DNA of 14,579 nt from Deltaproteobacteria bacterium UBA6967 (GTDB taxonomy: Bacteria > SAR324 > NAC60-12), in contig DJYX01000231.1 of NCBI GenBank assembly GCA_002450295.1, positions 1 to 14,579 of the forward strand. Reading direction: 5' to 3'. This document shows positions 7,151 through 14,579 of the stretch, piece after piece. Within the stretch, counting starts at the first letter, position 1; the number at the start of each line of letters is the position of its first letter. The translations under genes were made by a program, and so were the position numbers. Under the pieces are notes generated by a model. It was not told where the DNA came from and searched no databases. It saw only the letters and a program-made list of their open reading frames with translations.

Positions 7151-8464
7151 TTAATAATCCACTCTCTGAATATCTGCTCCAAGTCTATGTAAGCGTTCGT
7201 CAATTCTCTCGTAGCCCCGATCAATTTGATGAACATTTTGGATGATGCTCTCACCTTTAGCACAAAGTGCGGCAATCAAGAGCGCCATTCCAGCTCGAAT
7301 ATCTGGAGATGAGACAGGCATTCCTTGCAGTTTGGACGGTCCTGAAACAACAGCGCGATGAGGATCACAGAGGAGGATTTGAGCTCCCATTGAGATCAAC
7401 TTGTCTACCCAGAAGAGTCTGCTTTCAAACATCTTTTCGAAAATTAGAACCGTTCCTTTACATTGCGTAGCCACCACCGTCATGATGCTTGTCAGGTCTG
7501 CGGGAAATCCTGGCCACGGGGCATCATCAATCTTGGGAATCCCGGGGGATTCCTGATTGATTCTCAAAGACTGTTCTGCTGGAATCATTAAGTCATCACC
7601 TTCACTATCTGTAGCCACCCCCAGTCTTTCAAACATCATCCTGATCATTTTCAACTGATCAACGCCCGCATTTCTGATCTTTAGTTCACTGCCTGTGACA
7701 GCAGCCAGACCGATGAATGAGCCAACTTCAGTGTGGTCAGGCTGGATAGTATATTCAGCACCATGCAAGCGAACACACCCATCTATGGTCAATAAATTAC
7801 TACCAATGCCTGTAATGTGTGCGCCCATCTTCAACAGGCATCTGCACAAACCCTGAACGTGGGGTTCGCATGCCGCATTGTAGATCGTTGTTCTACCCCA
7901 GGCCATCACAGCAGCCATGATCGCGTTCTCTGTAGCCATTACACTGGCTTCATCTAGGTAAATTGAGGTTCCACAGAGTCGATCTGTTTGCATCACATAC
8001 TGACCCTCTGAATCCAGCTCAATCTGCGCTCCTAATTGTCGTAGAGCAAGAAGATGGGTTTGCACTGGGCGCATTCCAATCCGGTCACCACCAGGTGCAG
8101 GGAGGCGGATACAACCGTAACGGGCGAGCATCGGTCCAGCTAAAAGGAATGATCCTCGGATTTCACGGGCTGCAGCAGTATCAGGATCACAATGAGTTAG
8201 TTGACGAGACTCAAAACGCAACGAATGAGGACCAATTTCTTCAATGATGACCCCCAAGCTCTCAAGCAGATCCATCATTGATCGAATGTCGGCAATGTCT
8301 GGTACGTTGTGCAGAATGACAGGCTCCTCTGTCAGTAAAACTGCTGCCAGTACTGGAAGGGCTTCGTTTTTATTTCCCGAAGGTGTGATTTCACCGCGAA
8401 GGGAGTTCCCTCCCTGCACAATAAATTTCTCGTTAGATTTCATTTCAAATTCGTCATATCCCAT
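7151..8464 (-). CDS. murA: UDP-N-acetylglucosamine 1-carboxyvinyltransferase MurA, Asp-type (Cys115 to Asp)
   Basis: First committed step of peptidoglycan synthesis: enolpyruvyl transfer from PEP to UDP-GlcNAc in the cytoplasm. The 437 residues show SGNKNEALP (Lys32, equivalent of E. coli Lys22), the active-site loop [21 protein letters not shown] (equivalent of the Asp305 region) and DIRAGMALL (equivalent of Arg397). In the loop the usual PGGCxIG Cys is Asp127, read clearly as GAC. Natural Asp variants, as in mycobacteria and chlamydiae, stay active and resist fosfomycin, so resistance is predicted here. I chose ATG 8464 because AGGGA lies 6 nt upstream; the inner ATG at 8443 fits the family's usual N-terminus but lacks a ribosome site. 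It is convergent with ruvB. Confidence 0.96.
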   Translation of the reverse strand: MGYDEFEMKSNEKFIVQGGNSLRGEITPSGNKNEALPVLAAVLLTEEPVILHNVPDIADIRSMMDLLESLGVIIEEIGPHSLRFESRQLTHCDPDTAAAREIRGSFLLAGPMLARYGCIRLPAPGGDRIGMRPVQTHLLALRQLGAQIELDSEGQYVMQTDRLCGTSIYLDEASVMATENAIMAAVMAWGRTTIYNAACEPHVQGLCRCLLKMGAHITGIGSNLLTIDGCVRLHGAEYTIQPDHTEVGSFIGLAAVTGSELKIRNAGVDQLKMIRMMFERLGVATDSEGDDLMIPAEQSLRINQESPGIPKIDDAPWPGFPADLTSIMTVVATQCKGTVLIFEKMFESRLFWVDKLISMGAQILLCDPHRAVVSGPSKLQGMPVSSPDIRAGMALLIAALCAKGESIIQNVHQIDRGYERIDERLHRLGADIQRVDY

Positions 8465-8470
8465 GCTTCA

Positions 8471-8475
8471 TCCCT
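8471..8475 (-). promoter_or_regulatory. murA ribosome binding site AGGGA
   Basis: On the minus strand AGGGA precedes ATG 8464 by 6 nt, a normal Shine-Dalgarno distance. It supports that start over the inner ATG at 8443. Confidence 0.6.
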
Positions 8476-8480
8476 GAAGA

Positions 8481-8509
8481 ATTTAAACTCCTGTTGAAAA
8501 CTGTTTCAA
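8481..8509 (-). promoter_or_regulatory. Possible murA promoter overlapping an inverted repeat
   Basis: Reading the minus strand, TTGAAA (8509-8504), a 17-bp spacer and TTAAAT (8486-8481) resemble a sigma-70 promoter. The -35 overlaps a perfect inverted repeat TTGAAA-cagt-TTTCAA (8494-8509). The predicted transcript start would fall very close to the AGGGA ribosome site, which weakens the case. Confidence 0.25.
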
Positions 8510-8722
8510 ACCCTCCACTGCAAAGGAGACACCGGAGTCTTCTTTATTGAGCAGGATTTTTTTCAGATGTTGATTGGATGATTGCTTTATGGAGACTAGA
8601 AATTGATAGGAATGATCAAGAATTAAGCACTCCTGGTAAATTTTGTTGAATTGTATTTGTTTAAAAAGTTTCCAAATCTTATCGAAAAATCTGGAGTCGC
8701 ATTGACTTAGATGATAAAAATA
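8483..8722 (-). other. 79-codon open frame without a standard start codon, just upstream of murA
   Basis: On the minus strand a frame runs without stops for 79 codons from 8722 to 8486 and ends at TAA 8485-8483, 18 nt before the murA ATG. The reading looks protein-like, for example QECLILDHSYQFLVSIK and, near the end, DSGVSFAVEGLKQFSTGV, but it has no ATG, GTG or TTG before the last few residues. A TAA at 8725-8723 closes it upstream. It could be a small gene with a rare start (ATT or ATA codons are available), the remnant of a gene that lost its 5' end, or chance. The spacing to murA is what a co-transcribed upstream gene would have. I do not recognise the sequence. It fills most of the 286-bp gap between murA and the Nudix gene. 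Confidence 0.3.
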
Positions 8723-8729
8723 TTATTGT
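8702..8729 (+). promoter_or_regulatory. Possible promoter for the Nudix-RSH operon
   Basis: TTGACT (8702-8707), a 16-bp spacer and TATTGT (8724-8729) give a plausible sigma-70 site in an AT-rich stretch. This would yield a leader of roughly 35 nt before ATG 8772. The -10 match is only 4 of 6. Confidence 0.35.
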
Positions 8730-8762
8730 TTTCCAAAATTCTTACAATGGATGTCACCAGCC

Positions 8763-8769
8763 AGGAAGG
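8763..8769 (+). promoter_or_regulatory. Ribosome binding site AGGAAGG that decides the Nudix start
   Basis: AGGAAGG lies just before ATG 8772 (5 nt from AGGA to the start codon). The in-frame ATG at 8751 has no such site in front and would place this motif inside the gene. Confidence 0.65.
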
Positions 8770-8771
8770 TA

Positions 8772-9356
8772 ATGTCGCCACTCCACCGCAGTAAAATTCT
8801 CCACGAAGAGTCGAAGCACCTTACTAATTGGTTGGAATTTACAGAGATCGACTACGAGGATGAAGCCGGTCATCGTCGCAGTTGGGAGGCAGTTTATCGA
8901 AGATCTCGGAACGAAGCTGCGATCATCGTTGCGCAGCTTCGGCCAAGTGGAAAATACATCCTAGTTCGTCAATTTCGCCCCCCAACCGGAGGGTATGTTT
9001 TAGAGTTTCCGGCAGGTTTAGTCGATTCTGGCGAGACTCCTGCAGGAGCCGCCCTTCGGGAATTGAGTGAAGAGACCGGCTATCAGGGTGTTGTCAGAAG
9101 GGTAACAGAGCCTATGTATTCATCTCCTGGTATGCTTGGCGAGGCTTGTCGTTTCGTGTTCGTCGATGTTGATGAAAACTTATCCACTAACAAATCTCCC
9201 CAACCACACTCAGAGCCGGGCGAATTTTTAGATGTCTATGTCGTGGATCCTTCTGAAATTTCCAATCTAATGAAAAAGGAGGAGATGAGGACCTCACATG
9301 TGGACGTAAAACTTTTTGCTTTTTTCAAAGATTTGTTTCCATCTTCGGAAGAATGA
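8772..9356 (+). CDS. Nudix hydrolase, ADP-ribose pyrophosphatase-like
   Basis: A cytoplasmic Mg-dependent hydrolase of nucleoside diphosphates linked to another group. The 194 residues contain a perfect Nudix box Gx5Ex7REUxEExGU at 82-104 (G, E, RELSEETGY). LEFPAGL precedes it, and SPGMLGE sits about 14 residues after it (118-124), a pattern seen in ADP-ribose/ADP-sugar pyrophosphatases of the NudF/NUDT5 type. The 194-residue length fits that group. Its last codon overlaps the start of the RSH gene (ATGA, 9353-9356), so the two are translationally coupled. Because that RSH lacks hydrolase residues, and some Nudix enzymes elsewhere degrade (p)ppGpp, an alarmone-removing role is possible but unproven. 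Confidence 0.9.
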   Translation: MSPLHRSKILHEESKHLTNWLEFTEIDYEDEAGHRRSWEAVYRRSRNEAAIIVAQLRPSGKYILVRQFRPPTGGYVLEFPAGLVDSGETPAGAALRELSEETGYQGVVRRVTEPMYSSPGMLGEACRFVFVDVDENLSTNKSPQPHSEPGEFLDVYVVDPSEISNLMKKEEMRTSHVDVKLFAFFKDLFPSSEE

Positions 9357-11224
9357 TTGAACCGAACTTAATCCAAACCAAATATTCTGAGGTTCTCAAC
9401 CCAAGTAATTTCTGGGAGACCAGGCCGTTTGCTGAGCCTGTTGCCTTGTCAGAACTGGGGTTTCTCTTGACTTCGGAACAATTGGGATCAGATCGGTTAA
9501 ATCATTTGAACAATCTGATGAATCGCCTCTCACAAGTTTGTCAAACAAGTGATGAACTTCAGGCTGGGTTGCTTCTATACCTCTATCCCTCCTACACAGA
9601 TTTGCCTGACCGAATGACTCAGCAACTCTGTCATCCGAATGCTTACGAAATATTTTTAAGACTCCGCCAGATAGATGGTCTATCTTTCAAGATGGAGACA
9701 GAAAAACATCTGATTCGAGCCAGAGATCTCATTTACGCGATGTGCGGCAATTTCTCGTTGATGATGGCTTTGTTACTAATTCGCCTGCACCGAATCCAGC
9801 AATTTGAGGACTTGCCAGAATCTCATCTTGATTTAGTTGCAAAACAATCTCTCCACGTTTATGCGCCCCTCGCCAACAGACTGGGAACTTTCTGGATTAA
9901 AGCAGAATTAGAGGACCACGCTTTTCAGATACTGGAGCCTGATCAGTACTATCAATTGAAGAAGCTGGTTGCGAAAAAAAGAAATGAAAGATCGGCACTG
10001 GTAGAGTCCATGTCTCGCCAAATTCGCCAGACTTTACGCAAAGCAGGCCTAAGTCATCAAGTTTATGGGCGCTATAAGCGCTTCTATTCGATCCATGAGA
10101 AACTTCAAAAAGTTGATCAACAATTTGAGCGAATCCAAGATTTGATAGCACTTCGCATCTTGCTTGACGACGTTGCTGATTGCTATGCCGCACTGAGCTA
10201 TATTCACGAGCAATGGCCTCATAACGAAGATCGCTTCAAAGACTACATCACACAACCGAAGCCCAATGGCTATCAATCCCTGCACACCACAGTAACGACA
10301 CTAGGTGGAGATGACGTGGAGATCCAAATCCGCACGCATGAAATGCATGCTGTTGCAGAATTTGGGATTGCTGCCCACTGGCTGTATAAAGAAACCCATC
10401 GTTGTTCTGCGGTTAAAGCTGATCTAAATAGGTCATTCAAGAAGCTTGACCAGACTCTTCAATGCGTTTATCCGATGACTCCTCAAGGAGATATTCTTGA
10501 ACTACCCAAAGGTGCTTCACCTGTTGATTTTGCTTACCACATCCACACGGATATTGGGAACCAGATCTCGGGAGTAAAAATCAACAACAACATCAGTAAA
10601 ATTGATACCCAACTTGAAAATGGGGACTGTGTTGAGATTCTGACCTCTTCTCGCCAAAATCCGACCAAGGAATGGCTGAATTTCGTAAAAACCCACAAAG
10701 CTCGCAACAAAATTCGGCAATTTATCAACCTTCAGAAACGTGAAGAATTCCGTCGTGAAGCGTGGAGTGTTTTAGAAAAAGATTTTCGGCAGGCAGGGTT
10801 AAATTTGAATCGGATGGTGCGGGAAAACCGATTAGAAAATGAATGTCAGCAGCGCAAATCTCAATCCTTTGAGCACGTTCTAAATTGCATCGGGCAAGGC
10901 TCTCTGCGCTCACAGGAAATACTGCAGTGGTTTGTGGACGCACCTAATGAGCCTGCCGCTTTACCAATAATTCAACCCAAGAACGAGAAAACGCTTTCAA
11001 GCATCCAGAAACATTTTATTCCTGGGAAATTTCATGTTGGTGTCGAGGGATTAGAGGAAGCAGCTACTTTTTTAGCAGGTTGCTGCAAACCAGTTCCAGG
11101 CGATGAAATTATTGGGTATATTTCGAGAAACCGAATGATCAAGATTCACAGAAAAAATTGTGAATCAGCTAGTCATCTTGAAAATGATCAACTGCTTGCC
11201 GTCAACTGGATTGAGTTTGCTTAA
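9353..11224 (+). CDS. relA: RelA/SpoT-family (p)ppGpp synthetase, hydrolase-dead, lacking ACT domain
   Basis: Makes (p)ppGpp from ATP and GDP/GTP. The 623 residues are shorter than the usual 700-750. The N-terminal HD-like domain (about 45-200) has lost its catalytic motifs: the family's LLHDxxED reads LLLYLYPSYTD (73-83), and ADRLHN reads LIRLHR. The linker YAPLANRLG is kept. The synthetase domain (about 235-345) is intact: RYKRFYSIHEK, Asp263, RFKD (294-297), PKPNGYQSLHT with Tyr307, and Glu323 in EIQIRT. The TGS domain (372-432) has DFAYHIHT. A Cys-rich zinc-finger-like segment follows, with GCCKPVPGD (C577, C578) and HRKNC (599-603). The protein ends 20 residues later, where an ACT domain normally follows. 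RFKD is the form typical of bifunctional Rel/SpoT, whereas hydrolase-dead RelA usually has ExDD. GGAAG precedes the ATG, which overlaps the Nudix stop. Confidence 0.93.
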   Translation: MIEPNLIQTKYSEVLNPSNFWETRPFAEPVALSELGFLLTSEQLGSDRLNHLNNLMNRLSQVCQTSDELQAGLLLYLYPSYTDLPDRMTQQLCHPNAYEIFLRLRQIDGLSFKMETEKHLIRARDLIYAMCGNFSLMMALLLIRLHRIQQFEDLPESHLDLVAKQSLHVYAPLANRLGTFWIKAELEDHAFQILEPDQYYQLKKLVAKKRNERSALVESMSRQIRQTLRKAGLSHQVYGRYKRFYSIHEKLQKVDQQFERIQDLIALRILLDDVADCYAALSYIHEQWPHNEDRFKDYITQPKPNGYQSLHTTVTTLGGDDVEIQIRTHEMHAVAEFGIAAHWLYKETHRCSAVKADLNRSFKKLDQTLQCVYPMTPQGDILELPKGASPVDFAYHIHTDIGNQISGVKINNNISKIDTQLENGDCVEILTSSRQNPTKEWLNFVKTHKARNKIRQFINLQKREEFRREAWSVLEKDFRQAGLNLNRMVRENRLENECQQRKSQSFEHVLNCIGQGSLRSQEILQWFVDAPNEPAALPIIQPKNEKTLSSIQKHFIPGKFHVGVEGLEEAATFLAGCCKPVPGDEIIGYISRNRMIKIHRKNCESASHLENDQLLAVNWIEFA

Positions 11225-11331
11225 TCTAGTTTATCAGTTCATTCCCAACTCATATCTTCCGAATTCAAGCTACTAATCAGTTTTTCCGTTCGACTACATC
11301 AGACAAAAAATACTAGGCTTTTCACTGGACT

Positions 11332-11353
11332 ATTATGTGGGTCCACACATAAT
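11332..11353. terminator. 8-bp hairpin followed by T-run between relA and proC
   Basis: ATTATGTG, loop GGTCCA, CACATAAT, followed by TTT, placed 107 nt after the RSH stop and 40 nt before the proC start. The stem is perfect but AT-rich, so it could be a weak intrinsic terminator for the Nudix-RSH transcript or an operator for proC. The rest of this 169-bp gap shows nothing clear. Confidence 0.4.
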
Positions 11354-11393
11354 TTTGCAGGTTTGCTGAGTACATTTGCAGTGCGAGACAAGT

Positions 11394-12197
11394 ATGAAAT
11401 TAGCGGTTATTGGAACTGGCAACATGGGGGGTGCGATCGCGACTGCGGTCATTCAGGCAGAACTAGTGCTCCCTAAAAATCTACTATTGATCGAACCCGA
11501 TCAAGAAAAGCGTGAATATCTTGGAAATCAACTCTCCTGCGCTACATCCAATCAGTTTGATGATCTATCTGAAAACTTTGATTTAATCCTGTTGGCTATC
11601 AAGCCTCAGATCTCAAGGGAGGTTCTCACCAATCTTCGTGATCATCTTCACTCACATCAACTCCTTCTTTCAATTCTCGCTGGGACCTCCATAGAGTCGA
11701 TTCAACGGCTAAGTGATCACACTAAGGTGGTCAGAATCATGCCCAACACTCCTGCACAGCTAGCACAGGGTATGTCAGTCTTTCATGCTGCTAAAGAAGT
11801 CAATTGGACTGAGAAAGAGCTTGTCAAGCAGCTACTAGATTCTTGTGGCAAGTGTTTCGAAGTACGGAGCGAGATCATGATTGATGCTGCCACCGCCATT
11901 TCAGGTAGTGGTCCCGCCTACCTGTTTTATCTCGGAGAGCAAATGGTCATAGAAGCTATGAAATTGGGATTTTCCGAATCAGAAGCCACTCAACTCGTCC
12001 AACAAACGATCTTTGGCTCTGCGCAACTATGGCTAAACAGTGGCGAATCTCCTGGAACGCTCCGGCAACGAGTAACATCGCTTGGTGGAACCACAGCAGC
12101 TGCAATTGAAAAGTTCAATGACTTGAAGATCGGCTCAGGAATTCAACAGGGAATTCATCAGGCTTTTTTGCGAGCTGTTGAACTATCAAAACCGTGA
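11394..12197 (+). CDS. proC: Pyrroline-5-carboxylate reductase ProC
   Basis: Last step of proline synthesis: NAD(P)H-dependent reduction of pyrroline-5-carboxylate, in the cytoplasm. From ATG 11394 the product is 267 residues, a normal length. The N-terminal Rossmann motif is GTGNMGGA (7-14), the conserved VRIMPNTP is at 113-120, SGSGPAY at 170-176, and the family signature RVTSLGGTTAAAI is at 226-238. The frame extends upstream to a TTG at 11376, but the ATG starts directly at the first beta strand as in other family members, with GAGA a few bases ahead. It lies 33 bp before purA on the same strand. Confidence 0.96.
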   Translation: MKLAVIGTGNMGGAIATAVIQAELVLPKNLLLIEPDQEKREYLGNQLSCATSNQFDDLSENFDLILLAIKPQISREVLTNLRDHLHSHQLLLSILAGTSIESIQRLSDHTKVVRIMPNTPAQLAQGMSVFHAAKEVNWTEKELVKQLLDSCGKCFEVRSEIMIDAATAISGSGPAYLFYLGEQMVIEAMKLGFSESEATQLVQQTIFGSAQLWLNSGESPGTLRQRVTSLGGTTAAAIEKFNDLKIGSGIQQGIHQAFLRAVELSKP

Positions 12198-12209
12198 CTA
12201 TCAACTTAG

Positions 12210-13529
<1,320 letters not shown>

Positions 13530-13552
13530 ATTATAGCTCACCAGCAACACAA

Positions 13553-14506
13553 ATGAAGATTACCTACCGAAATTTTCAAAACGAGGGAATTATTGCCCTG
13601 GACACACAAATGATGCGTCCGCTCATGGTTTCCAGTCATTTGATCCTACAAAATGGTAAAGCTGCTTTCGTTGATGTAGGTGCTTCCCCTTTGATTCCTA
13701 ACTTACTAAAAGGACTCTCTGAGCATAGCCTAAGCAAAGAAGATGTAGAGTACGTCATAGTCACACATGTTCACTTAGACCATGCGGGAGGTGTGGGTGT
13801 ATTGATGAACCAACTTCCCAACGCAAAGTTGGTTGTTCATCCGCGAGGATCAAGACACATGATTGATCCATCCAAACTGATTGCTGGAGCTACGGCAGTT
13901 TATGGACCAGAAGAAATGTCCAAAACTTATGGGGAAATCCTCCCAGTTTCCAAAGATCGAGTGATCGTTGCAGAAGATGGATTTCAGCTAGATTTTGATG
14001 GGCGAATTTTGGAATTTTGGGACACACCAGGTCATGCCCGCCACCATTTCTGCATTATTGATCATTTGACTCGCTCGATCTTTACAGGGGATAGTTTTGG
14101 GTTAAGCTATCGAGAATTTGACCACAACAATCAGGTTTTCATTTTACCAACGACTTCTCCGGTACAGTTCGATCCTGATGAAATGAAAGCAACGATCCAG
14201 CGTATCGCTAATTTCCAGCCAGAAGCAGTTTATTTGACTCACTTTAGCAGGCTGGATTATAGTGAAAGCCTTGCTGAAGACCTATTGAGCATGGTTGATG
14301 CCCATGTTGAGATCGGCCAGAGAGCAGCAAAACTTGAAAAAACAGTAAAACTTGAGCAAATAAAAATAGACCTTTGGGAACTGATCTGGAAAGAAGCCCA
14401 AAAACGCAGTTGTCCACTGGACGAGCACCAAGCACATCAACTTCTCGCTCTTGATTGGGAACTGAATGCCCAAGGCCTTGTCAGTTGGCTTGAACGAACT
14501 GCCTGA
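13553..14506 (+). CDS. Metallo-beta-lactamase-fold hydrolase (di-metal site complete)
   Basis: A probable cytoplasmic metal-dependent hydrolase of unknown substrate. The 317 residues show THVHLDHAGG (His72, His74, Asp76, His77), TPGHARHH (His161), FTGDSFG (Asp180) and VYLTHFSRL (His230), the full set of di-zinc ligands of the MBL superfamily (glyoxalase II-like branch). After the fold about 85 mostly helical residues follow, with no recognised domain. No signal peptide is seen, so it is not a secreted beta-lactamase. It begins 23 bp after purA with no visible ribosome site, and is probably co-transcribed with it. Confidence 0.9.
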   Translation: MKITYRNFQNEGIIALDTQMMRPLMVSSHLILQNGKAAFVDVGASPLIPNLLKGLSEHSLSKEDVEYVIVTHVHLDHAGGVGVLMNQLPNAKLVVHPRGSRHMIDPSKLIAGATAVYGPEEMSKTYGEILPVSKDRVIVAEDGFQLDFDGRILEFWDTPGHARHHFCIIDHLTRSIFTGDSFGLSYREFDHNNQVFILPTTSPVQFDPDEMKATIQRIANFQPEAVYLTHFSRLDYSESLAEDLLSMVDAHVEIGQRAAKLEKTVKLEQIKIDLWELIWKEAQKRSCPLDEHQAHQLLALDWELNAQGLVSWLERTA

Positions 14507-14516
14507 AAATTAGAAT

Positions 14517-14579
14517 CTAACTCTTTACCGCCACTTCTATTCTGCCTAATTTTTCAGCATAAGCTTTTTGCTTGTGCTC
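14517..14579 (-). CDS. Probable C-terminal end of a minus-strand gene, cut by window edge
   Basis: On the minus strand the frame entering from the right edge is open for 20 codons (EHKQKAYAEKLGRIEVAVKS) and ends at TAG, 10 bp from the end of the MBL gene. The other two minus frames have stops within this stretch. It has the look of a helical or charged C-terminus, but the piece is too short to name. A short palindrome TTAGA-A-TCTAA covers the stop (14510-14520). Confidence 0.4.
   Translation of the reverse strand, partial: EHKQKAYAEKLGRIEVAVKS

Noticed and set aside
8578..8655. Small plus-strand ORF of about 23 codons in the murA-Nudix gap
   Set aside because: Very short, no convincing ribosome site, and antisense to the longer open frame; likely chance.
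8721..8726. TATTAT as -10 box with TTGACT at 8702
   Set aside because: The sequence match is good but the spacer would be only 13 bp; TATTGT at 8724 with 16 bp is more plausible.
11225..11375. Frameshifted ACT domain after the RSH gene
   Set aside because: Too short for an ACT domain, and no frame shows a continuous ACT-like reading.
13553..14506. Antibiotic-degrading beta-lactamase
   Set aside because: It has the MBL fold but no signal peptide, and its ligand pattern (HxHxDH, then H, D, H) is that of the general glyoxalase II-like hydrolase branch.

Overview
The window looks like an ordinary chromosomal stretch of a Gram-negative bacterium with a base composition in the low-to-mid forties % GC (by eye). 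It is packed mainly with housekeeping genes. The tandem membrane proteins related to YcgR/PilZ, the Asp-type MurA and the unusual phospholipid-synthase fusion suggest a less-studied lineage. Marine or delta-like proteobacteria such as SAR324 are one possibility, but that is only an impression; a 16S or marker-gene search would be needed. I see no insertion sequence, phage gene, CRISPR array, tRNA or rRNA.

Layout. (1) 1-446, minus: 5' part of nadD (NAD synthesis), cut by the window edge. (2) 445-2932, plus: three adjacent membrane-protein genes. The first two are paralogs with a short periplasmic N-terminus, one membrane span, a helical region and a YcgR-N-like beta domain. Only the second carries a PilZ (c-di-GMP binding) domain. 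The third is a small coiled-coil protein with a membrane hairpin. (3) 3059-4579: a divergent pair, an alpha/beta hydrolase (minus) and a stand-alone class I glutamine amidotransferase (plus). (4) 4597-7137, plus: a 496-residue protein with two CDP-alcohol phosphatidyltransferase domains in tandem, then ruvB. (5) 7151-8464, minus: murA with Asp in place of the fosfomycin-sensitive Cys. It is preceded by a 79-codon open frame without a normal start codon. (6) 8772-11224, plus: a Nudix hydrolase overlapping by 4 bp a RelA/SpoT-family synthetase that has lost its hydrolase residues and its ACT domain. (7) 11394-14506, plus: proC, purA and a metallo-beta-lactamase-fold hydrolase. (8) 14517-14579: probable last codons of a minus-strand gene.

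How it fits together. Most genes are core metabolism: NAD, phospholipids, peptidoglycan, proline, AMP, recombination and the stringent response. The parts that deserve attention are the PilZ/PilZ-less paralog pair with its small membrane partner, the double phosphatidyltransferase fusion, and the Nudix-RSH coupled pair lying upstream of purA, whose product is a known (p)ppGpp target in E. coli. Shine-Dalgarno sites are clear for only some genes (445, murA, Nudix, RSH) and are weak or absent before several others (PilZ gene, ruvB, purA, MBL).
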